Assembly: GCA_964482515.1 (NCBI GenBank)
Contig: CAYZXT010000019.1
Location: forward strand, 1 to 41,538
Reading direction: 5' to 3'
From: CAYZXT01 sp964482515
GTDB lineage: Bacteria; Elusimicrobiota; Elusimicrobia; FEN-1173
Length of the DNA stretch: 41,538 nucleotides
Shown here: positions 1-7,340 of the stretch, one piece after another
Numbering within the stretch: position 1 is the first letter of the stretch
Layout: each line of letters starts with the position of its first letter
Made by a program: the position numbers and the translations under genes
Notes under the pieces: generated by a model
Databases searched by the model: none
Told to the model about the DNA's origin: nothing
The model's input: the letters and a program-made list of their open reading frames with translations, nothing else

Positions 1-138
1 GTGAGCGACGTGAACCTGGACCTGGTGTGGATCCCCCCGTGGAACCCCCGCACCATGGCCAGCGACGAGGTGAAGATGCAGATGGGCATCTTCGAGCTCG
101 AGGACGAGGGGGGGAGCGCGGAGGGACCGCCCAAGTAA
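1..138 (+). CDS. MIP18/DUF59 family Fe-S cluster assembly protein, C-terminal fragment
   Basis: Only the last 45 codons are present; the gene enters from the left edge in frame 1 and ends at TAA 136-138. The residues read VSDVNLDLVWIPPWNPRTM, then a segment ending MQMGIFELED. This matches the C-terminal end of MIP18/DUF59 (SufT/PaaD-like) proteins, where a valine-rich strand is followed by a D/xPPW[TN]P motif and a final helix. Such proteins help deliver Fe-S clusters to client proteins. The active-site Cys region lies upstream, outside the window. The acidic Gly/Glu tail (EDEGGSAEGPPK) is a lineage-specific extension. The initial GTG is an internal valine, not a start. Identity is from motif memory, so moderately sure. 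Confidence 0.7.
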   Translation: MSDVNLDLVWIPPWNPRTMASDEVKMQMGIFELEDEGGSAEGPPK

Positions 139-140
139 CC

Positions 141-160
141 CGCGCCCGGGCGCGGCGCCC
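141..160 (+). terminator. GC-rich palindrome after the DUF59 gene, possible terminator
   Basis: A perfect 14-base palindrome (141-154, CGCGCCCGGGCGCG) starts 3 nt after the stop codon, with GGCGCC overlapping just behind it. A T-rich stretch (164-175) follows about 10 nt later. The T run is too far from the stem for a classical intrinsic terminator, so this is only a weak candidate. Confidence 0.25.
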
Positions 161-165
161 CGGTA

Positions 166-195
166 TTTTCCTTTTCCCGGTTTTTGCGCTATAAT
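166..195 (+). promoter_or_regulatory. Promoter of tRNA-Gly (consensus -10)
   Basis: TATAAT at 190-195 is a perfect -10 hexamer 45 nt upstream of the mature tRNA 5' end. The -35 region about 17 nt upstream (around 166-171, TTTTCC) is poor. The placement fits a short tRNA precursor leader. Confidence 0.5.
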
Positions 196-239
196 GGCGT
201 CTCTCCGTCACGCGGAGGAGCGGCAGGCGTTCTGATGGC

Positions 240-314
240 GCGGGCGTAGTTCAGTGGTAGAACGTCTCGTTGCCAACGAGAAGGTTGTGGGTTCGAGTCC
301 CATCGCCCGCTCCA
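240..314 (+). tRNA. tRNA-Gly (anticodon GCC), CCA encoded
   Basis: A full cloverleaf can be drawn. The acceptor GCGGGCG (240-246) pairs with CGCCCGC (304-310). The D stem is GTTC/GAAC. The anticodon stem TCTCG/CGAGA encloses loop TTGCCAA with anticodon GCC, which reads GGC and GGU. The T arm has the GGTTCGAGTCC core. Discriminator T311 is followed by an encoded CCA at 312-314. No other RNA gene is adjacent. Confidence 0.97.
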
Positions 315-365
315 TTTTTGCAGTGATTCATTTTCTTTCAAATAACGCCTTCTTTAAGACGGCTC

Positions 366-1490
366 ATGACCGACCAGCCTAAACCACGCCTCAATCTCTC
401 CCAGCGCCCCGACCTTAAGTTGCGCGCACAGCTTTTGGCCCGGATCCAAAGCGTTCAACTGCTGAAGATGTCGGAGCCGGAAGTCGCCAACCTCCTCAAG
501 GACATAGAAGCCGACCCGCTCTTTCAAAAACTCCTGTACACCTCCGACACCCGTTGGAAGGTGATCCGTTTCCAGGCCAACGCGCGAACGCGCCTGTCCG
601 GTTCGTTCTATGAAATGAACGAGCAGACCCTGCCGGAAGGGGCCTCCTCGGAAGTGGGCGGATTCCTGGACGAAAACCGGGAAGCCATCGAGGCGATAAG
701 GAAGATCGGGGCGGAGAAGTTCGAGAAGTACTTCCTGATGGTGGATCAAGCGTTGGGGATCGAAGAGGCCGCGGCCGCCTGCGGCGTTACGGTGAAACAA
801 GCCGAGAAGATCAAGTCCTTCCTTTTATCCTATTCGATCAAGGCCGATGTCTTTTCGCCGTCGACGCTCACCGGTTCTCGCGGACGCTCCATTACCTGCC
901 TGGGGCGCTTGGGGCTTTCCTCCGATGGGGAAATCGTTTTCGAGGTCGTGTCGCCCCACCTGGCCCGCGGCCGTTACGACATCCACTACGACCGTTTGAA
1001 GGATTTGATCGCGAATCCGGAGATTTCTCCGGAGGAGAGAAGGCATCTAAAGGCGCTTATCCGCCGGCTCGAATTGATGAACTGGCGGCAAAACAATTTG
1101 TTCCGCATGCTTGATTTTTTGACCTTCACGCAGCGTGACTATTTGACCACACGGGACACTTTGAAGCGCAAGCCTATAACGCAGCGGCAGTTGGCCAGGA
1201 GGCTGAGCGTGTCGCCCTCCACCGTGAGCCGGGCGATCTCGGGCCGCAGCCTCGTCCTTCCCTGGGGGGAGGAACGGCTATTGGATGAGTTGTTTTGCTC
1301 CAGGAAGACTTTGTGCCTGGACGCGCTGGATGCGGTGGAATCGACGGACGGCGATTTCGAGAAGCGGACGGATATCGAACTGCAGGAGGCCGTCCGGGGG
1401 CGGCTCGGGATATCGGTTCCCCGCAGGACCGTCAATACGTACCGAAGAGCTCTGTCCGACCTTCGGAGCGCGCCAAAAAAGAAGGCATGA
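366..1490 (+). CDS. rpoN: Compact, divergent sigma-54 factor (RpoN family)
   Basis: The 374-residue protein carries the landmarks of sigma-54 but is about 100 residues shorter than usual. Residues 20-56 resemble region I (RAQLLARIQSVQLLKMS, then DIEADPLFQKLL, like the usual NPLLE segment). The acidic region II is essentially absent. Residues 100-260 form a weakly conserved core-binding part that includes the LKALIRRLE...R..L segment. Residues 271-292 are the promoter-binding helix-turn-helix (ITQRQLARRLSVSPSTVSRA). Residues 351-361 (VPRRTVNTYRR) match the RpoN box, usually ARRTVAKYR. It would direct RNA polymerase to -24/-12 promoters and need an AAA+ activator; one with GAFTGA is encoded at 7340-8719 and a matching promoter lies at 8820. 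The family is secure; its divergence from mainstream RpoN is unusual. Confidence 0.82.
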   Translation: MTDQPKPRLNLSQRPDLKLRAQLLARIQSVQLLKMSEPEVANLLKDIEADPLFQKLLYTSDTRWKVIRFQANARTRLSGSFYEMNEQTLPEGASSEVGGFLDENREAIEAIRKIGAEKFEKYFLMVDQALGIEEAAAACGVTVKQAEKIKSFLLSYSIKADVFSPSTLTGSRGRSITCLGRLGLSSDGEIVFEVVSPHLARGRYDIHYDRLKDLIANPEISPEERRHLKALIRRLELMNWRQNNLFRMLDFLTFTQRDYLTTRDTLKRKPITQRQLARRLSVSPSTVSRAISGRSLVLPWGEERLLDELFCSRKTLCLDALDAVESTDGDFEKRTDIELQEAVRGRLGISVPRRTVNTYRRALSDLRSAPKKKA

Positions 1491-1498
1491 TCCAAACG

Positions 1499-1527
1499 TT
1501 TACGGCCTCTTGGATTTTTGGTATAAA
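1499..1527 (+). promoter_or_regulatory. Possible sigma-70 promoter for the adaptor gene
   Basis: TATAAA at 1522-1527 lies 17 nt after a weak TTTACG (1499-1504), in the 85-nt gap before the GTG start at 1576. The -10 is good and the -35 poor. Read-through from rpoN is an equal possibility. Confidence 0.35.
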
Positions 1528-1575
1528 CCTTTCAATGCAATCCCGTGAGCTTGTTTCACCAAGGCCATAATTTTC

Positions 1576-2877
1576 GTGGAAGAAAAACCCGAGCCTTCCT
1601 CTCAGAATCCCGACCTAACTCCCCCGGTATCCGCTTCCGGATCGGAGAAAGCCGCTCAGACGCCGCAGAAACCGCCACCAACGCCGGCGGCAGACCCCTC
1701 TACCCTAAAAACGCCTGAAGCGCCCAAGAAACCGGAGAATGCCAAACCGCAGGCGCCGGCCGCGAAACCCATTCCGATCCCTAACCCCGCCATCGTAAAG
1801 ACCAAGGTCGCGGCGGCGGGAACCAAGGCTTTCAAAAAGAACAAATTCCTGACCATGGGGATACTGTTCGCCATTGTTGGCGCCGGCATGTGGGGCACGA
1901 TGCGGGTCTACAACCACTTCACATCGAAAAAAGCCGAAGAGAAGGAAAAAGTCGGCCGGGGCACGGAGGCCGTGGCGGTCAATGTCATGGAAACGAAACT
2001 GGAGCCCTTCCAGGACACGCTCATGGCCGTGGGAACCATCGCCGGCGGCGCCGAAATCCCGCTCCGCTTCGAAGTGGAAGGCGCCATCCAAACATTTGAT
2101 TTCCGCGAGGGCGACAAGGTCCGGCGCGGCGAGATCATCGCCCGTTTGAACCAGCGGGACGTCTATCTCAAGATGAAGCGGGCGGAGTTGGAGCTCGACC
2201 AGTACGAGAAACTCTACGCCATCGGCGGCGTGGTGAGGGCGCGTTTGGAGGAAGCCCGATTGGCCGTGGATCTGGCCCATTCCGATATGGAAAAAACGAT
2301 CATGCGCGCCCCAAGGGAGGGCATCCTGGGAGACAAGGACGCGGAGCCGGGCGAGTTCGTGACGCCGAACAAAAAGATCGCGACCCTCGTGAGCATTGAT
2401 TCGGTGATCGTGCGGGTCGGAATCATCGAAAAGGAGATCGACAAGGTTTTTCCGGGGCAGAAAGTCGTGCTGAGCGTCGACACCTATCCCGGCGTGGAAT
2501 TTTCCGGCAAGGTCGAGAATATCTCCCCGTTGGTCCAAGGCACCAGCAAGACCCTCACGGTGGAGGCGCGGTTGGATAACGAAGGCGGACTCCTTTTGCC
2601 CGGTATGTTCGCGCGCACGAAGATCGCCGTGTTTGAGGAGGCCAGCGCCTTGGTCGTTCCCAACGATTCCGTTGACAAGACTCCGGAAGGTTCTTATCGC
2701 GTTTTCACGGTGACCAAAGATAATAAAGCCGAAGCGCGGAACGTGACCGTTGGATACATCTCCAGCCAGTTCACGCAGATACTTAGCGGCTTGTCTCCGG
2801 GCGAGTTGGTGGTCACGCAAAAACCCCAGGAGCTGAAGGCGGGCATGCCCGTCAAAATCATCGAAGTGCAGAAATAA
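1576..2877 (+). CDS. RND-type efflux periplasmic adaptor subunit (HlyD/MFP family)
   Basis: A 433-residue membrane-fusion protein starting at GTG. Residues 1-88 are a Pro/Ala/Lys-rich, probably disordered cytoplasmic segment. Residues 91-109 form one membrane anchor (FLTMGILFAIVGAGMWG). The periplasmic part then shows the split biotinyl-lipoyl fold (GGAEIPLRFEVEGAIQ, then FREGDKVRRGEIIARL), a short helical hairpin (about 195-235), the lipoyl return (APREGILGD...EPGEFVTP) and beta-barrel and membrane-proximal domains (LLPGMFARTKI, VVPNDSV). Such adaptors bridge an inner-membrane RND or ABC pump and an outer-membrane channel. No pump or TolC-like gene is adjacent, so the partner must be elsewhere. 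The long proline-rich N-terminus ahead of the anchor is unusual; most homologues start close to the anchor or lipobox. Confidence 0.88.
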   Translation: MEEKPEPSSQNPDLTPPVSASGSEKAAQTPQKPPPTPAADPSTLKTPEAPKKPENAKPQAPAAKPIPIPNPAIVKTKVAAAGTKAFKKNKFLTMGILFAIVGAGMWGTMRVYNHFTSKKAEEKEKVGRGTEAVAVNVMETKLEPFQDTLMAVGTIAGGAEIPLRFEVEGAIQTFDFREGDKVRRGEIIARLNQRDVYLKMKRAELELDQYEKLYAIGGVVRARLEEARLAVDLAHSDMEKTIMRAPREGILGDKDAEPGEFVTPNKKIATLVSIDSVIVRVGIIEKEIDKVFPGQKVVLSVDTYPGVEFSGKVENISPLVQGTSKTLTVEARLDNEGGLLLPGMFARTKIAVFEEASALVVPNDSVDKTPEGSYRVFTVTKDNKAEARNVTVGYISSQFTQILSGLSPGELVVTQKPQELKAGMPVKIIEVQK

Positions 2878-2885
2878 ATCATTTC

Positions 2886-2903
2886 AGCGAGCGCTGCTCG
2901 TTT
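2886..2903 (+). terminator. Possible weak terminator after the adaptor gene
   Basis: CGAGC (2888-2892) pairs with GCTCG (2896-2900), extendable by two weaker pairs, 9 nt after the stop codon and followed by only TTT. The position suits a terminator, but the short U tract makes it weak. Confidence 0.35.
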
Positions 2904-2932
2904 GACCCTCTCCTCTAAAATTCATAAACACC

Positions 2933-2961
2933 TTGCAGGCCTCGGCAATCGGCTATATGAT
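2933..2961 (+). promoter_or_regulatory. Sigma-70-type promoter of the signalling operon
   Basis: TTGCAG (2933-2938), a 17-nt spacer and TATGAT (2956-2961). Transcription would begin near 2968, leaving a leader of about 140 nt before the histidine kinase start at 3107. The operon itself thus appears to be read by the housekeeping sigma factor, while its last product is a sigma-54 activator. Confidence 0.55.
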
Positions 2962-2966
2962 AATAG

Positions 2967-3106
2967 GGCGCAACGCACTTCGTCGCCTGTTTTCAGCCTG
3001 TTCCGACGTAGGGCCGCGCGATAGAGGCACCGCTCATCGCATCGGGTGGCGTCCGGAGGGACGGTCTCAGTCTAGAAATGACAACTTTTGAGGTTCAAGC
3101 ATAACT
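2967..3106 (+). promoter_or_regulatory. Structured 5' leader of the histidine kinase operon, unassigned
   Basis: The region between the predicted start of transcription and the first gene can fold. GGCG (2967-2970) plus ACG (2973-2975) pair with CGT (2981-2983) plus CGCC (2984-2987), followed by TGTTTT. A GTCC/GGAC hairpin lies at 3051-3062, and CACC/GGTG can pair at about 3029-3047. I cannot match it to a riboswitch class. The first hairpin could be a leader terminator or simply a stabilising stem. The ribosome-binding GAGGT at 3090-3094 lies outside these stems. Confidence 0.3.
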
Positions 3107-4573
3107 ATGAAGCTTCGCGCGCGGCTCAGCCTTTTCACCATATTGATCATGTCCCTCGTCATCATGGGAACGAGCGTGTCGACCATGTTTTGGTTGCGCA
3201 AGCTGCTTCTCGCCGAAAACCAAGCCAATCAGAAAACTCTCTTAAACAACTTCCGGAAAGTTTGCGAAGAAGCCCTGATCACCCACGACGATGTGCTCCT
3301 CTTCAACTACATCACTTCCCTGAAGAAAACCGTTCCCGGCTTGGTCTATGCCGCATTTGTCGATACTGAGCGTCAGTTCATCATCGGGAACAACGAAACT
3401 TTCACGGCTTTATTTCCGGACGTTACGCGCGCCGCGCAATTCAAGACCGGGGAAGGCTCCGAACCGCTGCTGTCGTCGTTTTCCGCCACGAAGGGGGGGG
3501 CCATCCTTGACGTGGCCGTCCACGTCCTGCGGGACAACAATATCGATGCGGGCGTCGCGCGGGTGGGAATCCTTCAAAGCGTGATTGAATCGAACGTGGA
3601 AGACCAGGTGAAGCGCGTTCGGCGCATCGTGTTGATGGTGTCGATCATCGCGTTCATCGTCGGTTTCCTGGGGTCTCTGTGGATGGCGACGCAGTTGACG
3701 CGCCCCATCCATCTGTTGGCGGAGGGAGCCAAGTCCCTGGGCGACGGCAACCTCGACACACAAATCAAATTTGAGCGCAATGATGAGATCGGGCTGTTGG
3801 CCAAGGAGTTCAATATCATGGCCGTCAAGCTGAAGGAATTGGACCAGCTGAAGGACGACTTCGTGTCCAGCGTTTCCCATGAACTTCGCTCGCCCCTTTC
3901 CGCGATTTCAGGCTACGTCGAACTGCTCATGAGCAAGCCCCTTGACCAAATGCTTCCTGAAAAGCGGACGAAGGCCTTCAATATCATCCAGGAAAGCACG
4001 ACGCGCCTCACTCAATTCATAAACGACATTTTGGATTTGGCCAAGCTGAAGTCCGGGCGCGTGGAGATCCGCAAGGGTCCGTTCAACCTCCAGTCGGCGG
4101 CCGATGAAATATTGAGCCTCTATGCGCCGATATTCGATAAAAAGAAAATCAAACCGTTGACCAAAATCGATGCCAGCATTCCGATCCTCCAGGCGGACGA
4201 GGAAAAGTTGCGGCAAGTCATAACGAACCTGCTTTCGAACGCGCTTAAATTCACGCCGGAGAACGGGACCATCACCATCGCCGGAGAGCAGAATGCCGAC
4301 ATGGTGACAGTGAGCGTCGTCGATACGGGGATCGGTATAGCGAAAGACCATGTGGGGTTGATTTTTGAGCGGTTCAAGCAGGTCCCCGGCACCCGCGACA
4401 AAATCGGAGGCCCTAAAGGCACCGGCTTAGGACTGGCCATTGCCAAGGGGATCGTGGAAGCTCATGGGGGCAAGATATGGGTGGAGAGCGAACTGGGCAA
4501 AGGAAGCCAGTTTCGCTTCACTTTACCCAAAGGTGGCACCAGCGAAACCACGCAGGCGAATATTTTCTCGTAA
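3107..4573 (+). CDS. Membrane sensor histidine kinase (HAMP-HisKA-HATPase)
   Basis: A 488-residue kinase. One membrane helix at about 7-29, a periplasmic sensor of about 140 residues without a recognised fold, and a second helix at about 173-196. The HAMP linker is at about 197-248 (TRPIHLLAEGAKSLGDGNL). The dimerisation/phosphoacceptor region carries His258 in SVSHELRSPLSAI. The ATP-binding domain shows the N box (NLLSNALKF), G1 (VDTGIGI), F box (FERFKQV) and G2 (GTGLGLAI). It is the first gene of a five-gene signalling operon; only 9 nt separate it from the next gene, a receiver protein. It probably autophosphorylates in response to an envelope signal and feeds one or more of the four receiver domains downstream. 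Signal unknown. Confidence 0.93.
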   Translation: MKLRARLSLFTILIMSLVIMGTSVSTMFWLRKLLLAENQANQKTLLNNFRKVCEEALITHDDVLLFNYITSLKKTVPGLVYAAFVDTERQFIIGNNETFTALFPDVTRAAQFKTGEGSEPLLSSFSATKGGAILDVAVHVLRDNNIDAGVARVGILQSVIESNVEDQVKRVRRIVLMVSIIAFIVGFLGSLWMATQLTRPIHLLAEGAKSLGDGNLDTQIKFERNDEIGLLAKEFNIMAVKLKELDQLKDDFVSSVSHELRSPLSAISGYVELLMSKPLDQMLPEKRTKAFNIIQESTTRLTQFINDILDLAKLKSGRVEIRKGPFNLQSAADEILSLYAPIFDKKKIKPLTKIDASIPILQADEEKLRQVITNLLSNALKFTPENGTITIAGEQNADMVTVSVVDTGIGIAKDHVGLIFERFKQVPGTRDKIGGPKGTGLGLAIAKGIVEAHGGKIWVESELGKGSQFRFTLPKGGTSETTQANIFS

Positions 4574-4582
4574 AGGGATACC

Positions 4583-5545
4583 ATGCCGACCCCTTCCGTA
4601 CTCGTGGTGGATGATGAAGTCGGGATCGCCAACTTCATAAAGGATTTTCTCGAAGAGAACGGGTTCCATGTTAAGTTGGCCCATACCGGGCGGGAGGGAT
4701 TGACGATGGCGGCGGAGTCGTTGCCCGATGTGATTCTTCTGGACGTCGAGCTGCCGGACATGTCCGGCTATGCGGTGTGCCGCGAAATGAGACAGAAAAG
4801 TTCGTTGAGGAACAAGCCGATCCTTATGCTCACTGTGATGAACGATCAACAGCACGAACTCATAGGGTTGAAGGCCGGAGCCGATGACTATCTCACGAAA
4901 CCCATCGACACGGCGCGCCTCCTGGCGCGGCTGAATTCCGCCATCCACCGCAATATCCGCGAATTGGACGCCAGCCCGTTGACGCACCTGCCCGGGAACA
5001 CGAGCATCGCCCAGGAGCTGGAGCGATCCCTGGAAAGCGGAGAGCCTTTTGCCGTCATATACGGCGATTTGAACAATTTCAAAAGCTTTAACGACCGGTA
5101 TGGCTTTCTGCGCGGGGACCAGGCCATCAAGCTGGCGGCCCAGTGCCTGGTTTCGGCCGTCGAGGCGCGGGGAGACATGAAGCCGGCTTTCGTGGGACAT
5201 ATCGGCGGCGATGATTTCGTGGCCATCGTGCATCCCGACATGGCGGAAAAAGTTTGCCAGGACATGGTCACATTTTTCGACGGCAAGGTCCCCAATCTTT
5301 ATGACGAAGAGGACCGCATGCGCGGGGGGATATTGGGCAAATCGCGGCAGGGACAGCAGATGGAATTTCCCATCATGGGCATCGCGATGGTGGTTGTGCG
5401 GTCCGGAGACAGGGAATTCAACCACCCGGCGGAGATCAGCGCCCTGGCCAGTGAATTGAAGGTGCGGGCAAAGTCCTTTGGAAAAAGTGCTTACGTGATG
5501 GAACGAAGGAAAGCGCCGAACGAACGGCTACCGAGGACCCTCTAA
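4583..5545 (+). CDS. Response regulator with a GGDEF-like domain (GGDDF variant)
   Basis: 320 residues. Residues 5-120 form a receiver with acidic pocket DDE (10-12), phospho-acceptor Asp54 (LLDVELPDMSG) and conserved Lys in DYLTKP. Residues 130-305 resemble a GGDEF domain: GDLNNFKSFNDRYGF (161-175) followed by RGD, and the signature reads GGDDF at 208-212, so the usual Glu is Asp. The fold would make or bind c-di-GMP. Asp-for-Glu is conservative, so enzymatic activity cannot be predicted; the domain may only bind GTP or dinucleotides. It lies between the kinase and an OmpR-type regulator, and its stop overlaps the next start by one base, indicating translational coupling. Confidence 0.82.
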   Translation: MPTPSVLVVDDEVGIANFIKDFLEENGFHVKLAHTGREGLTMAAESLPDVILLDVELPDMSGYAVCREMRQKSSLRNKPILMLTVMNDQQHELIGLKAGADDYLTKPIDTARLLARLNSAIHRNIRELDASPLTHLPGNTSIAQELERSLESGEPFAVIYGDLNNFKSFNDRYGFLRGDQAIKLAAQCLVSAVEARGDMKPAFVGHIGGDDFVAIVHPDMAEKVCQDMVTFFDGKVPNLYDEEDRMRGGILGKSRQGQQMEFPIMGIAMVVVRSGDREFNHPAEISALASELKVRAKSFGKSAYVMERRKAPNERLPRTL

Positions 5546-6231
5546 TGGCCGCCAAAAAGAAAATTCTCGTCGTGGACGACGACGTCCAACTCTGCCAGCT
5601 GACCTCCGACATTTTAGAGGAGCACGGATATGTCCCCATCGCTGCCCATAGCACTGATGAGGGATTCAAGAAGCTTTATGAGGAGCGTCCGGATTTGATC
5701 GTCTTGGATGTTTGGCTTCCCTCGATCGGCGGCCTTGAGTTTTGCCGCCAGGTCCGTTTGGACGAGCAGAGCCGGCATATCCCCATCATCATGCTCACCG
5801 TGCAGGACAAAGAGATGGACAAAGTCATGGGCCTCGAAATGGGCGCCGATGATTACATGACAAAGCCTTTCGGCCAGCGGGAGCTTCTGGCGCGAATAAA
5901 AGCGTTGATCCGCCGCGTGGATCGGCATCTGTCGCAGGCCAAGATGCTTCAGTCGGGCGAGCTTACTCTGGATATGGACATGCATGTTGTGAAAATCAAG
6001 AATAAGTCGATTGCGATGACGCCGAAGGAGTTCGATTTGCTGGCCACGCTCATTCAAAACCGGCGGAAAGCCTTGAACCGGCAGAACTTGCTGACGGCTG
6101 TCTGGGGCTACGACGCTCCCGGCACAACGGGCACCATCGACGTTCATATTCGCCATCTTCGCCGGAAGCTTGGCTCACACGGTGATAAAATAAAAACAAT
6201 CCTTGGTTTTGGGTATCGTTTCGACGGGTAG
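5545..6231 (+). CDS. OmpR/PhoB-family response regulator
   Basis: 228 residues: receiver at 5-120 with DDD (11-13), phospho-acceptor Asp55 (LIVLDVWLP) and switch Lys in DYMTKPF; then a winged-helix DNA-binding domain at about 130-227, with the typical MTPKEFDLLATLIQN and the recognition segment TIDVHIRHLRRKLG ending GFGYRF. It is a DNA-binding transcription factor, probably phosphorylated by the kinase at 3107. The start ATG shares one base with the preceding TAA. Its target genes are not evident; no direct repeat typical of OmpR boxes was found upstream of the operon. Confidence 0.94.
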   Translation: MAAKKKILVVDDDVQLCQLTSDILEEHGYVPIAAHSTDEGFKKLYEERPDLIVLDVWLPSIGGLEFCRQVRLDEQSRHIPIIMLTVQDKEMDKVMGLEMGADDYMTKPFGQRELLARIKALIRRVDRHLSQAKMLQSGELTLDMDMHVVKIKNKSIAMTPKEFDLLATLIQNRRKALNRQNLLTAVWGYDAPGTTGTIDVHIRHLRRKLGSHGDKIKTILGFGYRFDG

Positions 6232-6254
6232 CCTTCCGTCCCGCCGACCCTCCC

Positions 6255-7340
6255 ATGACAGCTACGGGGCCCCGCCTCTTGATCGTGGACGACGAGGAAG
6301 CTTTCGTCGATCTCTGCGGCGATATCCTTGAAAATCAAAATTTCGAGATCGACAAAGCCTCCAACGGACAGTTGGCTCTCGACCAGTTGAAGAAAAAAGA
6401 GTATCACCTGGTCATATCGGACATCAATATGCCGGTCCTCGATGGGATCGAGTTGCTGAAGAGCGCGAAGCCGCAATACCCTGATACGGAGTTCATTTTG
6501 ATGACCGCCTTCGGCGGCCTTCAGTCCGCCGTGGAAGCCATGCGTTTCGGCGCCTACGACTACATTACCAAGCCCTTTTCCCAGGACGTGTTACTGGCCA
6601 CGATCAGGCGTTGCCTGGAAAAGCAGCGCCTCTCGACGGACCTTCGCCAGGCCCAGGGGGAACTGATCAAGAAAGAGAAACTGGCGGCGCTCGGCGCCAT
6701 GGCGGGGTGGCTGGCCCACCGCATGCGCAATCCGTTGAACGTCATTTTGATGTGTTCCCAGTATTTGAAGGGACAGCTGCCGCCGGAGGACGAAAAGCGG
6801 GAAGTGGCTCTGGCCATTGAAGACAAAGGACGGGTCATGGAGAAGATGATCCGGGATTTCATCGAATTTTCACGTTCCTACCAGCCCGTCCTGCGCCTTG
6901 AGGATTTGCATTCTCTCCTCGATGATTTATTGGGGCATTTTTCGTCCCATACGCGCATTCAAGGTGTGACCGTTCACAAGGAGTTCGCTCCCGGACCTCT
7001 GAAAGTTCCCTTGGACAGGAGCCTCATGGAAGAAGTCCTCAGCAACATCCTGGACAACGCCTTGGCCGCCATGGACGGTGCCGGCACGCTGACTTTGCGC
7101 ACCATCATCGATAAGCCCAATGCCGTCCTGGAAATATCCAACAGCGGGACGCCCATCACGCCGGATTTAGTGGAAAAAGTGTTCGAACCGTTTTTTACGA
7201 CGAAGGAGCGCGGCACGGGCCTGGGATTGGCCATCGCCCAGCGCGTCGTGGAAAGCCACGGAGGCCGCATCTCCATTCATTCCGGCGCGCAGACCACCGT
7301 GCGCATCGAGCTCCCGTTGGAAGAGGAAGGTAAAGCCTGA
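6255..7340 (+). CDS. Receiver-histidine kinase fusion (soluble hybrid)
   Basis: 361 residues with the receiver in front of the kinase. Receiver 6-122: acidic DDEE, phospho-acceptor Asp56 (LVISDINMP), Lys in YDYITKPF. A coiled-coil-like linker (125-145) precedes the phosphoacceptor helix with His155 in WLAHRMRNPLNVI. The ATPase domain has VLSNILDNALAAMDG, NSGTPITPD and FFTTKERGTGLGLAIAQ. There is no membrane helix, so it acts in the cytosol. The NtrB-like catalytic part fits the sigma-54 activator encoded next, whose ATG overlaps this gene's TGA by one base. It may receive phosphate through Asp56 and regulate its own kinase activity, forming a branch of a relay. Confidence 0.92.
   Translation: MTATGPRLLIVDDEEAFVDLCGDILENQNFEIDKASNGQLALDQLKKKEYHLVISDINMPVLDGIELLKSAKPQYPDTEFILMTAFGGLQSAVEAMRFGAYDYITKPFSQDVLLATIRRCLEKQRLSTDLRQAQGELIKKEKLAALGAMAGWLAHRMRNPLNVILMCSQYLKGQLPPEDEKREVALAIEDKGRVMEKMIRDFIEFSRSYQPVLRLEDLHSLLDDLLGHFSSHTRIQGVTVHKEFAPGPLKVPLDRSLMEEVLSNILDNALAAMDGAGTLTLRTIIDKPNAVLEISNSGTPITPDLVEKVFEPFFTTKERGTGLGLAIAQRVVESHGGRISIHSGAQTTVRIELPLEEEGKA

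Noticed and set aside
1705..2820. - strand frame of 371 codons opposite the adaptor gene
   Set aside because: Shadow of the + strand HlyD-type gene; composition is His/Arg/Asp-rich and shows no domain.
3001..3080. Lysine or other known riboswitch in the kinase leader
   Set aside because: A short GATAGAGG-like match is present, but the rest of the L-box core and its length are missing.
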